Source: DAOTXL01 sp034435455 (GTDB lineage: Bacteria > Chloroflexota > Anaerolineae > JAAYZQ01). From it: a DNA stretch of 64,000 bases. Positions 41,421 through 50,461 of this stretch are shown here, one piece after another (positions within the stretch are counted from its first letter, which is position 1; each line of letters starts with the position of its first letter). Made by a program: the position numbers and the translations under genes. The notes under the pieces were generated by a model. The model had not been told where the DNA came from. It searched no databases and was given only the letters and a program-made list of their open reading frames with translations. The stretch lies in NCBI GenBank assembly GCA_034435455.1, contig DAOTXL010000070.1, forward strand, positions 1-64,000, read 5' to 3'.

Positions 41421-44036
41421 TCAGGTCAGGGCGCTCAGGCGGATGGCCGCTACCTTGCGATAAACCTGGTCCGGGCGCTGCTGCCTGCCACCCACGGTGA
41501 GGAGTGCGGCGACGGGGATGCCGAACAGCCGCTCATTCTCCCGCAGATAGGGTTCGATGAGCGCCCAATCGGCTTCGGTCAAGGAGACGAACTGGCCGCC
41601 GTTGAGCTGCTCTTCTGTCACCAGATGGTAGGGGTCCCGCACATAGATCGCCCCCCCGGAGGCCAGCGAAAAAAGGTTGCCGCCGGGGTAGGGGGTCGGT
41701 TGGGGCACCATCTGCCCGTGGGGGTCAAAGGTCATGCCGTTGAGGATGACGAATCCACCGCCGTGGAGCGGGTCGCCGGCCATGAACGACTCGGCCAGGT
41801 AGTCCAGGCAGGTGCCGTTGATGACCACGCAGGGGCAGCCGGCGGCGTTGATGAGCGGCCGGCCGGCGGCATTGCCCAGCACATAGGCCTCGCCCCCTTT
41901 GGCCCCATACATAAAGGTCTGGCCCACGTCGCCATAGATTACCAGCCGGCCGGCCTTCAAGATCTGCCCCACCTGGTCCTGGGCGCTGCCGTGGACGTGC
42001 ACCTCGGCGCCTTGCAGGCCCGATCCCAGATAGTCGCCGCTGGAGCCATAGACCTCGATGCGGAGGCCCTGGCTGCCCGGCCCCAACCCGCAACCGCAGA
42101 ACCGTCCGCCGCGCCAGTTGTAGGTGATGAACTGCCGCCAACCCAGTGCCGCTGCCTGGACGATGAGCCGCGCCGCCGAGCCATCCCCTTCCGCCGGAAA
42201 GCCGCCGGCATCCAGCACCAGGGCCTCCTCACCGGCAAGGGGCCTGCGCAGTGTTGAACAGCTTGCGTGGTCCAGCCGCCGCCGTCGGCCCCCGGCTAAA
42301 CCGCTCAGCAGCGGCACAGCATCGAAAATCTGCCGCAGCGTCCGGTCCACTAACGCCAGTACCGAGGCCCGTCGCTTGGCGCCGGGGTCGTATGGCCGGT
42401 CGCGCAGCCGGGTGAGCAGCGCCACGGCAAAGGCCCACGCCTCCTCGCTCGAACCGGCCATCTCGGCCAGTTGCCGACAGAACCCGGTCAGCGCCCCATA
42501 GTCCCAGCCTGTCACCTCCTGGGCTACCTCTTGCCAGGCCGCCTCCACCCCTTCCAGGCCGGCGACAATCCAGGCAGCCGGCGCAGCCACCAGCCAGTTC
42601 AGCCGGGGCGGGATCACGGTCGTCGTAGTGGGGTTATTGTGCACCTGATCGGTCGGCACCGCCACCCGATTGCCGAACTTGTCCGTCACCCACAACTCCC
42701 TTGCTTCCTGCCCCTTGCCCCTGTCCTCCTGCACCGTGAACACGAACGCCCCGCCATCGGTGTGGCTGCCGCCGCGCGCATTCCAGTAGCAATCGGCCAC
42801 GGGGCAGATCCGCTCATCCTCGGCGGCCAGGCTCTCCAACACGGCATCAATCGCCTGTTTTTCCGAGGCGATCAGCCCGACCTGGACTTTGCCTTCGTGG
42901 AGGGCAAAGACCTGGGGGCGGAGCATGGAGGTATCGGTGATGCCCAGCAGTTGCCATTGTCCTTCATCAGGCCGGCTGCGGGCGATGATGAAAAACCAGG
43001 GCCCGTCGGGCGAGGCGTGCAGGTGGGTGGCCTGGATGGCCTGATAGAGGCGCTTCCTGTCGGGTGGCAGCAACTCGAAATCGCGCTCGGTGGTGGGGGC
43101 CAGCGCCTCGATGGTCACCTCCAACGGGTAGCCATAGACCCGGTCCATCAGGTCAAACAGCAAGGCGCTGACTTCGGTATCGGTCAGGAACAGGGGGACG
43201 ATATTCCGCTGGCGGAGGTAGGTGCTGACGGCGTAATAGTTGGCAAAGTCGCCGTTGTGGACCAGGGCCTCGTTGAGGCCGATAAACGGGTGCGCGCCGC
43301 CAGGATGCCACACCCGCCCTTTGGTGGGGTAGCGTTGGTGGGCGATCCAGACGTGGGCCTGCAGGTCCTCCAGTTGGTAATAGGCTGCTGCCTGTTCGGC
43401 GTAGCCAACGATCTTGAAAACCAGCAGGTCGCGCCCGTGGCAGAGCACAAATGCCCGTTTCTCGCCCAGGCTGGCGTAGAAGCGCCGGTTCAGCCGAAAG
43501 CTGTGTTGATAGACAAACTCGTCCTCCACCTGGCGGGCGTTGAGGCTTTCCAGGCCATGTTCGGCGGCAAAACGGGACAATGCCCCCGGCCTGACACGCA
43601 CAAAATAGCGCCACACATCGGGCGGGCGGACCTCCAGGCCCGGCAGGCACCGGTAATCGTCCAGCGTGGGGACGGCATAGCCCTGCAGCAGGTCGTAGCA
43701 GGGCAGGAGGACCTCCTGCTCTACCTCGGCGCGGGCGGCCGGGTCCAGGTAGGCGATCTGGAGCAGGGTTGCCTCCCGCAGCACATCGGCCGAGACGCGC
43801 ATCTGGGCCGGGGACAGGCCGGCGGCGGCCAGCCCCCCGCCCTTGCCGTTGCCCCGGTTGTGCATCTGCCTGGCGGCCGGGATCAGGTGGCGGCCGGCTA
43901 CCGGCCGGCCGGCTGCCACCCCTACCACCCCGCATCCCCCTTCGGCCTCGCTGCTGGGGGGCAAAGAGGGCGGCCCTTCCCGGATCAACCGCCGGCGAGA
44001 GGCGATGAGCAGGTCGGCCGGCGATGGCGTGCTCAT
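41421..44036 (-). CDS. Glutamate synthase-like protein: class II amidotransferase fused to GXGXG domain
   Basis: An 871-residue protein. An N-terminal glutaminase-type Ntn domain begins at GGCGVVGV, where C35 would be the nucleophile after processing; further marks are RQMHNRGNGKGG, HQRYPTKGR and HNGDFANY. Residues about 590-850 form a GXGXG (GltB C-terminal) beta-helix with repeated segments such as ITYNWRGGRFCGCGLGPG and YGDVGQTFMYGAKGGEAYVLGN. This is the arrangement of archaeal-type split glutamate synthase, with the FMN domain encoded separately upstream. ATG overlaps the stop of the small protein gene. It may provide ammonia from glutamine to a synthase other than GltB; the acceptor is uncertain. 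Confidence 0.88.
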   Translation of the reverse strand: MSTPSPADLLIASRRRLIREGPPSLPPSSEAEGGCGVVGVAAGRPVAGRHLIPAARQMHNRGNGKGGGLAAAGLSPAQMRVSADVLREATLLQIAYLDPAARAEVEQEVLLPCYDLLQGYAVPTLDDYRCLPGLEVRPPDVWRYFVRVRPGALSRFAAEHGLESLNARQVEDEFVYQHSFRLNRRFYASLGEKRAFVLCHGRDLLVFKIVGYAEQAAAYYQLEDLQAHVWIAHQRYPTKGRVWHPGGAHPFIGLNEALVHNGDFANYYAVSTYLRQRNIVPLFLTDTEVSALLFDLMDRVYGYPLEVTIEALAPTTERDFELLPPDRKRLYQAIQATHLHASPDGPWFFIIARSRPDEGQWQLLGITDTSMLRPQVFALHEGKVQVGLIASEKQAIDAVLESLAAEDERICPVADCYWNARGGSHTDGGAFVFTVQEDRGKGQEARELWVTDKFGNRVAVPTDQVHNNPTTTTVIPPRLNWLVAAPAAWIVAGLEGVEAAWQEVAQEVTGWDYGALTGFCRQLAEMAGSSEEAWAFAVALLTRLRDRPYDPGAKRRASVLALVDRTLRQIFDAVPLLSGLAGGRRRRLDHASCSTLRRPLAGEEALVLDAGGFPAEGDGSAARLIVQAAALGWRQFITYNWRGGRFCGCGLGPGSQGLRIEVYGSSGDYLGSGLQGAEVHVHGSAQDQVGQILKAGRLVIYGDVGQTFMYGAKGGEAYVLGNAAGRPLINAAGCPCVVINGTCLDYLAESFMAGDPLHGGGFVILNGMTFDPHGQMVPQPTPYPGGNLFSLASGGAIYVRDPYHLVTEEQLNGGQFVSLTEADWALIEPYLRENERLFGIPVAALLTVGGRQQRPDQVYRKVAAIRLSALT

Positions 44037-44401
44037 GCCAGGACCTCGGTCACGGCCTGATAGAGGTCGGCCGGGTCTACCAGCCTGACCCGGTCGCGCA
44101 CGTCGCCCAGCCGTTCCCGCGCCGCCTCGTGAAACGCCTTGTCCACGATCAGCAGCACCGGGATGTTGTGGATCAGGCAGGCAAAGAGCAGATCGCCGGG
44201 GGACACCGGTGCCCCGTTGTAGGGCAGGACCTTGTGCAGGTAGCCCACAACTACCGACACACCATCCTGTTTGGTCAGGTGGTTGACATACTTGCCGTGC
44301 ATGTCAAATCCGTTGCTGAGAGGCAGCGTGCCCATGCCTGTTGCTGCCAGCCGCGAGAGGATCGCCGGATCCGTCCCTTCAAAGTAACCGATTGTTGCCA
44401 T
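44033..44401 (-). CDS. Small uncharacterised protein of the glutamate-synthase-like operon
   Basis: A 122-residue protein not recognised by family. It has alternating beta/alpha stretches (MATIGYFEGTDPAIL; VSVVVGYLHKVLPY; LLFACLIHNIPVLLIVD; RVRLVDPADLYQAVTEV), suggesting a small Rossmann-like fold, and no membrane segment. It overlaps the next gene by 4 bp (ATGA) and lies 29 bp after the FMN-domain gene, so it is a fixed member of this operon and possibly a regulatory or adaptor subunit. Aggagg-like AAGGAGGG precedes the ATG. Confidence 0.75.
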   Translation of the reverse strand: MATIGYFEGTDPAILSRLAATGMGTLPLSNGFDMHGKYVNHLTKQDGVSVVVGYLHKVLPYNGAPVSPGDLLFACLIHNIPVLLIVDKAFHEAARERLGDVRDRVRLVDPADLYQAVTEVLA

Positions 44402-44430
44402 TTTCTTTCCCTCCTTTTCTCATTTTGTGA

Positions 44431-46953
44431 TCAGTGGTCATTGCTATCGAGATAAACCAGGCAATCGGTTCTGCCGCGCAGGTGCCGCACGCCCGGCAGC
44501 CCCAGCTTTTCCAGAATGGCGGCCAGTTGGATCCGCCACGAAGCATACAGGTTCACGATGCGCTGCCCCCCTGCCAACGGGTCTATTTGCCCGGCCAGTT
44601 CCGGATCGGTGGTGGCGATGCCCAGAGGACAGCCCTTGTCTCGCTCGCAGGTGCCCAGGCGCATACAGCCCAGGGCCACCAGCTCGGCCGTGCCGATGAT
44701 ACAGCCATCGGCCCCCAGGGCGATGGCTTTGGCCACATCCCAGGCGGTGCGCACCCCGCCGGAGGCCATGACCACCACCTCGTCGCGGATGCCCTCCTCC
44801 TCCAGGAAACGATGGACCTTGGGAATGGCATATTCCAGCGGCATGGCGATATTTTTCTTGGCGATCTCGGGTGCGGCCCCGGTGCCTCCGTAAGCCCCAT
44901 CCAGGTGGAGGATATGCGCTCCGGCATAGTAGCTGCCCACGGCCACCATGTCCACGTCGGTGGGGGTGGATACCTTGACCGAGATGAGCGCCCGTGGATT
45001 GACCGTTTTCACCCAATCTACATGTTTTTTGTGGTCTTCGACGGAATAGACGCTGTGGAACGGGAAGGGGGAAAAGAGGCTGGTGCCCTGCACCGCCTCG
45101 CGCATGGCGGCCACGTCGGGCGTGTTCTTGCTGCCCAGCAGGTGTCCACCCAGGCCCGGCTTGGCCCCCTGGGCATACTTGAATTCGACGATCCGTGCCC
45201 GCTGGATGGTGTCTTCGCGCACCCCAAACAGCCCGGTGGCGATCTGAGTGATGATATGGTCGGCGTAGGGCAACAGTTCATCGGGATAGCCGCCCTCGCC
45301 GGTAGAGGTGAACGAGCCCCAATACTGCGCGGCCCAGGCGCGGGCGATCATGGTCTGGAGGCTGACCGAGCCGAACGACATCCCTGCCCCGTACCAGGGA
45401 TGGGGGATGCGGATGCGGGGGCGGGTGGGATCGCGGCGGTTTAGGTCCAGGGACAGGTCAACACGGGATAGAGCAGAAGGGTCCAACCCCTCATCCCTTG
45501 TCCTCCGCTCTTCCAGTTCAAAGGGGAAACGCAAGCGGTCAAATCCGCCGCCGGAACGGCCAACGCGGTATTCCAGGCCGGAGGTGGGCGGGTGGCCGGT
45601 CCGCGCCTGCTCGGCGGTGGCCAGGAGGAGGGCGGTGGTCCAGCGCAGGTCGCCCTCGATTTCGCCCTCGCCGGGCTCGGGCCGGGTGGCGTTGGGGTGG
45701 CCCACCACGACCTGTTGGAACAGGTGGCGGAACGCCTTTTCCTCCTTGGGTTGAAAGATGGTGCGGCCCAGTTCTCCCCGCAGGCGGCGCACCTCGCGCA
45801 TGCCCATCGCGCCCAACACCTCCAGCAACTGGTCACACCAGGCGGCCATCAGGTTGATGATCCGTTGCGCCCCCCATTGGGGGTCCACCTCGGCCTCCTC
45901 GACGGGGCAGGGGCGGAGCAGATCGGCCCACAGAGCACAGCCCAGGGCCACTACCAGGGCCAGGTCCACGGCCACGGCATCGGCGCCGCAGGCCAGCGCC
46001 TTGGGCACATGCTCGGCGGCAGCGATTCCACCACTTGCCACCAGTGTCACCTGATCGCGCAGCCCGGCTGCCACCAGCCGGTGATGGACCTCCTGCAGGA
46101 CGTCGGCCAGGAAGCGGGGGTTGTCGCCCTCAAGCTCATAGCCCATCTCATCGGCACACAGGTGGACCACGCCGATGCCTGCTGCGGCCAGTGCCTCGAC
46201 GTGGGCTGCGGCTTCCGGCCCGAGGGGCAGCCGCACCGCCATCACGGCGGTGGGGTTGATCGCCTGCACCCGCCTGATGAACTCGGTGGTTGTGGCCGGG
46301 TCTATGGCGGCCGGCGCCTCGACCTCGACCAGCCGGGCGGCCTGTACCCACGGCCCATCGGGATCGTCGTCCAAGGTGAGTAACGGGGCTACCGCCGGAC
46401 TATATTCGGCCAGGGCGTCGTCCCACTCCTGGGCGCGGACCAGGGCCAGTGTGCCCAGGCGGGCCGCCGCCCGAACTACGGCCAGCAGGGCGCCGCGCCC
46501 CGGCAGCGGCAACGGCAACGGGTCGAACAACACCGGAAGCGGGATTTCGACCTGAGGCGGCAGTTCTGACAGCAACCGGCCGGCGGCGTCAAATTGCAAC
46601 GCCGGTAACCGCCGACCCAGGGCCACAGCGGTGGAGATATACTCCCGGCCGTGAATGCCGTCGCGGGTGGGGCGGACGATCTCGGACATGTCGAGCCAGA
46701 TGGCATCGAACCCCGACCCGGCGAACGCCCCGCCGTAGCCTGCGCCGGAGATGGGGATGCGGCCGGTCTCGGCCTGGTACCAGGTCTGGGTGATGATCTG
46801 CGCTGTCCAGTGGGGGTCGCCACCGCGCCGCCCCTGGGCAAAGGGAGCGTGGCCATATTTGACATAGTCATCCCCCTCACCCAGCCGGAACCTGGCCGGA
46901 TAGGGGAACGGCGGCGGAGCCGGTTGAGTATGGATGTGATAACGGCCGGTCAT
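44431..46953 (-). CDS. FMN-binding glutamate synthase-like protein with duplicated domain
   Basis: An 840-residue protein. The C-terminal half (about 430-840) is a complete glutamate synthase FMN barrel: GAGMSFGSVSLQTM, EGGYPDELLPY, KPGLGGHLLGSKNTP, SVKVSTPTDVDMVAVGSY, and the iron-sulfur loop CMRLGTCERDKGCPLG for a 3Fe-4S cluster. The N-terminal half (about 1-420) repeats the same plan in degenerate form; compare GADAVAVDLALVVALGCALW with GADGCIIGTAELVALGCMRL, and QRIINLMAAWCDQLLEVLGAMG with QRIVNLYASWRIQLAAILEKLG in parts. Ammonia from the downstream amidotransferase protein would be used here. ATG 46953 has GAGAGG upstream. Confidence 0.87.
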   Translation of the reverse strand: MTGRYHIHTQPAPPPFPYPARFRLGEGDDYVKYGHAPFAQGRRGGDPHWTAQIITQTWYQAETGRIPISGAGYGGAFAGSGFDAIWLDMSEIVRPTRDGIHGREYISTAVALGRRLPALQFDAAGRLLSELPPQVEIPLPVLFDPLPLPLPGRGALLAVVRAAARLGTLALVRAQEWDDALAEYSPAVAPLLTLDDDPDGPWVQAARLVEVEAPAAIDPATTTEFIRRVQAINPTAVMAVRLPLGPEAAAHVEALAAAGIGVVHLCADEMGYELEGDNPRFLADVLQEVHHRLVAAGLRDQVTLVASGGIAAAEHVPKALACGADAVAVDLALVVALGCALWADLLRPCPVEEAEVDPQWGAQRIINLMAAWCDQLLEVLGAMGMREVRRLRGELGRTIFQPKEEKAFRHLFQQVVVGHPNATRPEPGEGEIEGDLRWTTALLLATAEQARTGHPPTSGLEYRVGRSGGGFDRLRFPFELEERRTRDEGLDPSALSRVDLSLDLNRRDPTRPRIRIPHPWYGAGMSFGSVSLQTMIARAWAAQYWGSFTSTGEGGYPDELLPYADHIITQIATGLFGVREDTIQRARIVEFKYAQGAKPGLGGHLLGSKNTPDVAAMREAVQGTSLFSPFPFHSVYSVEDHKKHVDWVKTVNPRALISVKVSTPTDVDMVAVGSYYAGAHILHLDGAYGGTGAAPEIAKKNIAMPLEYAIPKVHRFLEEEGIRDEVVVMASGGVRTAWDVAKAIALGADGCIIGTAELVALGCMRLGTCERDKGCPLGIATTDPELAGQIDPLAGGQRIVNLYASWRIQLAAILEKLGLPGVRHLRGRTDCLVYLDSNDH

Positions 46954-47088
46954 GGCATTGCCTCTCGGACATGTTGGCGGCCAACAAAAAAAGCCCTTAG
47001 ATTTGAACCTGAACGGTTCTGCATCTAAGGGCTTCGCGGCCCGATGATTGAATTGTCGGCCTGGGTTGCCGGCAGGCAACCCAACACC
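46954..47088 (-). promoter_or_regulatory. Structured leader with attenuator-type terminator
   Basis: The minus-strand leader of the glutamate-synthase-like operon holds a hairpin GGGTTGCC-TGCC-GGCAACCC (47064-47083) and then AAGCCCTTAGAT and ATCTAAGGGCTT, a 12-bp stem with a 20-nt loop (46987-47030 region), followed by TTTTTTG. This looks like an intrinsic terminator placed before the start codon, so transcription is probably regulated by attenuation. The sensing element was not recognised. Confidence 0.7.
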
Positions 47089-47095
47089 TGCCAGC

Positions 47096-47124
47096 TATAT
47101 ACCACAAAATCGCGCCTGTGTCAA
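47096..47124 (-). promoter_or_regulatory. Promoter of the glutamate-synthase-like operon
   Basis: On the minus strand, TTGACA (47124-47119) and TATATA (47101-47096) with a 17-bp spacer. Confidence 0.82.
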
Positions 47125-47174
47125 ATGCCGGTGGCGCCGTGTTAAGCCGCTGGCCTTGACCCGGCTACGTCTGT

Positions 47175-47203
47175 TTGCACAGAATCGCCTTCTGTGCTAC
47201 AAT
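47175..47203 (+). promoter_or_regulatory. Promoter of the aminotransferase-AOR operon
   Basis: TTGCAC (47175-47180) and TACAAT (47198-47203) with a 17-bp spacer, 30 bp before the start codon; divergent from the promoter at 47096-47124. Confidence 0.8.
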
Positions 47204-47233
47204 ATTGCCTGCAACAAAACTCCAGAGAGGACA

Positions 47234-48556
47234 ATGATGACCGACAAACCAGGCATATCTGCCCAGGAAATGGTTCGGCTGAACCGTGAGTATACCCTTT
47301 TCCCCTGGAAACCCCAGGCAACAGTAGACCCCATCCCCGTCGTCCGAGCCGAGGGAGTGTACTTTTGGGACGCGGATGGCAAACGTTACATTGATTTTTC
47401 CTCGCAACTGATGAATGTCAACATCGGGCACCAGCACCCCAAGATGGTGCAGGCGATCCAGGAACAGGCAGCGCGGCTGTGCTTTGTCCAGCCGGCTCTG
47501 GCCACAGAGCCCAGGGGCCTCCTGGGCAAGATGCTGGCCGAGATCCTGCCGGGCGATCTCAACAAGACCTTCTTTGCCTTGAGCGGGGCTGAGGCCAATG
47601 AAAACGCGGTCAAGATTGCCCGCCTGTATACCGGCCGCTGGAAGATCATCACCCGCTATCGCTCCTACCACGGTTCAACCTCCGGGGCGATGGCCCTCAC
47701 CGGCGACTATCGTCGCTGGGCGGCAGAACCGACCATGCCCGGGGTGGTGCACGTCTTTGACCCCTATTGCTATCGTTGCACCTTTGGCTGGACACCCGAT
47801 ACCTGCCATCGGGAGTGTATTACCCATATCGAAGAGGTGATCCGGTTCGAGGGCCCGAATAACGTCGCCGCCCTCCTGTTCGAAGGGGTGACCGGGACCA
47901 ACGGCCTTCTCGTCCCGCCGGACGATTATTGGCCGCGCCTCCGGGAGATCTGCGACCGGTATGGCATCCTGCTTATCTCCGATGAAGTGATGAGCGGTTT
48001 TGGCCGGACCGGTCGCTGGTTTGCGGTGGACCATTGGGGTGTTGCGCCCGACATGATCACCATGGCCAAAGGGTTGACCTCTGGCTATGTGCCCCTGGCC
48101 GCCGTGGCCGTCTCGGAGCCGATTGCCCGGCATTTTGAGGACAGGACGTTGTGGTGTGGGATGACCTACAGCGCCCATGCGCTGGCCTGTGCCGCTGCCG
48201 TCGCCGCATTGCAGGTGTACCGGGAGGATCACCTGCTGGAGAATGCGGCGCGCCTGGGGCCGGTGCTGGGGCAGCGCCTGAAGGAACTGCAAGCCCGTCA
48301 TCCCTCCGTTGGCGATGTGCGCTTTATCGGCCTGTTTTCGGCCATTGAGCTGGTCAAAAACCGGGCGACCAAAGAACCACTGGCAACCGCGCCGCTCCTT
48401 ACCGACTTTTTCCGGCAGGAGGGGCTGTTTACCTTTCTCCCCGGCAACCTGATCCTGGTTGTGCCGCCGTTGTGCATCACCCTGGAGCAGCTTGACGAAG
48501 GGTTGGCTATCCTGGATCGGGCGCTGGAAGTCGCCGATAGAGAGATAGGAGGATAA
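47234..48556 (+). CDS. Class III PLP-dependent aminotransferase
   Basis: A 440-residue omega-aminotransferase-type enzyme. Visible motifs are YIDFSSQLMNVNIGHQHP, the SGAEANENAVKIAR cofactor loop, SDEVMSGFGRTGRWFA and the PLP Lys in DMITMAKGLTSGYVP. The start is ATG ATG at 47234/47237; GAGAGG precedes both. It is followed after 1 bp by an AOR gene, so the aldehyde or semialdehyde it makes could be oxidised by the AOR. Substrate uncertain (taurine-, beta-alanine- and GABA-type enzymes share this family). Confidence 0.93.
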   Translation: MMTDKPGISAQEMVRLNREYTLFPWKPQATVDPIPVVRAEGVYFWDADGKRYIDFSSQLMNVNIGHQHPKMVQAIQEQAARLCFVQPALATEPRGLLGKMLAEILPGDLNKTFFALSGAEANENAVKIARLYTGRWKIITRYRSYHGSTSGAMALTGDYRRWAAEPTMPGVVHVFDPYCYRCTFGWTPDTCHRECITHIEEVIRFEGPNNVAALLFEGVTGTNGLLVPPDDYWPRLREICDRYGILLISDEVMSGFGRTGRWFAVDHWGVAPDMITMAKGLTSGYVPLAAVAVSEPIARHFEDRTLWCGMTYSAHALACAAAVAALQVYREDHLLENAARLGPVLGQRLKELQARHPSVGDVRFIGLFSAIELVKNRATKEPLATAPLLTDFFRQEGLFTFLPGNLILVVPPLCITLEQLDEGLAILDRALEVADREIGG

Positions 48557-48557
48557 G

Positions 48558-50453
48558 ATGGCATACGGCTACGCTGGACGCATTTTGCACGTCGATCTGA
48601 CGCGGGGCACGCTGGAGGTGGAGACGCCGCCGGAAAGCTTTTACCGCAAATATCTGGGCGGCTCGGCCATGGGCACCTTCTATATTTTAAAAGGCCTCCG
48701 GCCCGGCGCCGAGCCGCTGGGGCCGGACAGCATCCTCACCCTGATGGTCGGGGTTGTCACCGGGGCGCCCATCTCCGGCCAGAGCCGCCTGTGCATCAAC
48801 GCCCTCTCGCCCCTGGTGGATGGCATCGGCGATAGCCAGGGGGGCGGGTTCTTTCCGGCGGAGATGAAATTTGCCGGCTTTGACGGCATCGTCGTCACCG
48901 GCCGGGCAGCCAGGCCGGTCTATCTATGGCTGCACGACGGCCAGGCCGAGATCCGACCGGCCGGGCACCTGTGGGGCAAGACTACCTCTCAGGTTGAGGA
49001 CCTGATCCGGGCCGAGTTGGGCGATGACCGGGTGCAGGTGGCCCAATGTGGCCCGGCAGGTGAGCAGCGGGTGCGCCTGGCAGCCGTCATCAATATGGCC
49101 AACCGGGCCAATGGCCGCACCGGGATGGGGGCGGTGATGGGGTCCAAGAACCTCAAGGCAGTGGCCGTCCGCGGCGCCGGCAAACAGATAGCCCTGGCCG
49201 ATGCCAGGCAACTCCACGAACTGGCCCGCTGGGGGGCGGCCAACGTGGAGGTCAACCCCGATATGGCCGGCCTGCGCGAGCATGGCACCGCCGGCGTGCT
49301 CAGCTTTCAACACGCTACCGGTACCTTGCCCACCTTCAACTACAATGCCGGCCAGTTCGCCTTCTTTGAGGAGATCATGGGGGAGACAATGACCGAGACC
49401 ATCCTCAAGGAGCGCGATACCTGTTACGCCTGCGCTGTGCATTGCAAGCGAGTGGTGGAAACCGAATGGAACGGCCACCCGGTGGAACCGCGCCACGGCG
49501 GTCCAGAATACGAGACCTGCGCCACCCTCGGCTCTTATTGTGGTGTCCATGACCTGCCGGCCATCGCCTATGCCAACAAGCTGTGCAACGAGTATGGCCT
49601 GGACACCATCGGCACCGGGGCGACGGTGGCCTGGGCGATGGAGTGCTTTGAAAACGGCCTGCTGAGCGAGAAAGAGATCGGCTTCCCTGCCCCCTTTGGC
49701 AGCGCCGCGGCGATGGTCCGCCTGGTGGAGCTGATCGCCACCCGGACAGGGATTGGCGAGTTGCTGGCAGATGGCTCTCGCCGCGCTGCCGACCGCCTGG
49801 GCCGGGGCCATGAGTTCCTGATCACCTGCAAGGGGGCAGAGGCTCCGGCTCACATGCCCCAGGCCAAACGCTCGCTGGGGCTGATCTATGCCGTGAACCC
49901 GTTCGGGGCCGACCATCAGTCGTCGGAGCACGACCCGGCCATCGAGGGGGAGGAGGTGGACCTGTCGCGCCTGGGGCTGCTCGGTTTTGATCGCGGTTTG
50001 CCATGGGGGTCGCTGGGGCCGGACAAGGTGCGCTTTGCCCTGGTGACGCAGCGCTTCTATTCCTTCCTGGACTCGGCGGTTCTGTGCCAGTTCGTGTGGG
50101 GGCCGGCCTGGACCCTCTACGGCCCTCAGGAGACGGTGGACCTGATCCGTGCGGTGACCGGCTGGCACGATTTCAGCCTGGAGGAACTGCTGACCGTCGG
50201 CGAGCGCCGCATCAACCTGATGCGGGCCTTCAACGCCCGGCTGGGGCTGGACCGCCGGGCCGACCGGCTGCCGCCCAAGTTCTTCAAGCCCCTGAGCGGA
50301 ACTGGCCCAACTGCCGGCATCGCCCTTTCTGAGGCCGAGCTCGAGGCGGCAAAGGATGAATACTACCGCCTGACCGGTTGGGACGTTTCCACCGGCAACC
50401 CCACGCCGCAGACGCTGGCCCGGCTGGGCCTGGAGTGGGTGCTGACGGGCTGA
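48558..50453 (+). CDS. aor: Tungsten-dependent aldehyde:ferredoxin oxidoreductase
   Basis: A 631-residue AOR family enzyme that oxidises aldehydes to carboxylic acids, reducing ferredoxin. N-terminal domain GYAGRILHVDLTRG is characteristic; the pterin-binding region includes NRANGRTGMGAVMGSKNLKAVAV. The 4Fe-4S ligands are C289, C292 and C296 (CYACAVHC) and C510 (AVLCQF). GGAGG precedes ATG 48558, inside the end of the aminotransferase gene, so the two are coupled. The enzyme implies anaerobic metabolism and a tungsten-pterin cofactor. Confidence 0.95.
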   Translation: MAYGYAGRILHVDLTRGTLEVETPPESFYRKYLGGSAMGTFYILKGLRPGAEPLGPDSILTLMVGVVTGAPISGQSRLCINALSPLVDGIGDSQGGGFFPAEMKFAGFDGIVVTGRAARPVYLWLHDGQAEIRPAGHLWGKTTSQVEDLIRAELGDDRVQVAQCGPAGEQRVRLAAVINMANRANGRTGMGAVMGSKNLKAVAVRGAGKQIALADARQLHELARWGAANVEVNPDMAGLREHGTAGVLSFQHATGTLPTFNYNAGQFAFFEEIMGETMTETILKERDTCYACAVHCKRVVETEWNGHPVEPRHGGPEYETCATLGSYCGVHDLPAIAYANKLCNEYGLDTIGTGATVAWAMECFENGLLSEKEIGFPAPFGSAAAMVRLVELIATRTGIGELLADGSRRAADRLGRGHEFLITCKGAEAPAHMPQAKRSLGLIYAVNPFGADHQSSEHDPAIEGEEVDLSRLGLLGFDRGLPWGSLGPDKVRFALVTQRFYSFLDSAVLCQFVWGPAWTLYGPQETVDLIRAVTGWHDFSLEELLTVGERRINLMRAFNARLGLDRRADRLPPKFFKPLSGTGPTAGIALSEAELEAAKDEYYRLTGWDVSTGNPTPQTLARLGLEWVLTG

Positions 50454-50461
50454 ACCCCCTG

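Noticed and set aside
46954..47088. Glutamine riboswitch in the leader of the glutamate-synthase-like operon
   Set aside because: CGTTCA is present but lies in a hairpin loop, and the other conserved glnA-RNA elements are missing. It is reported as an unassigned attenuator instead.
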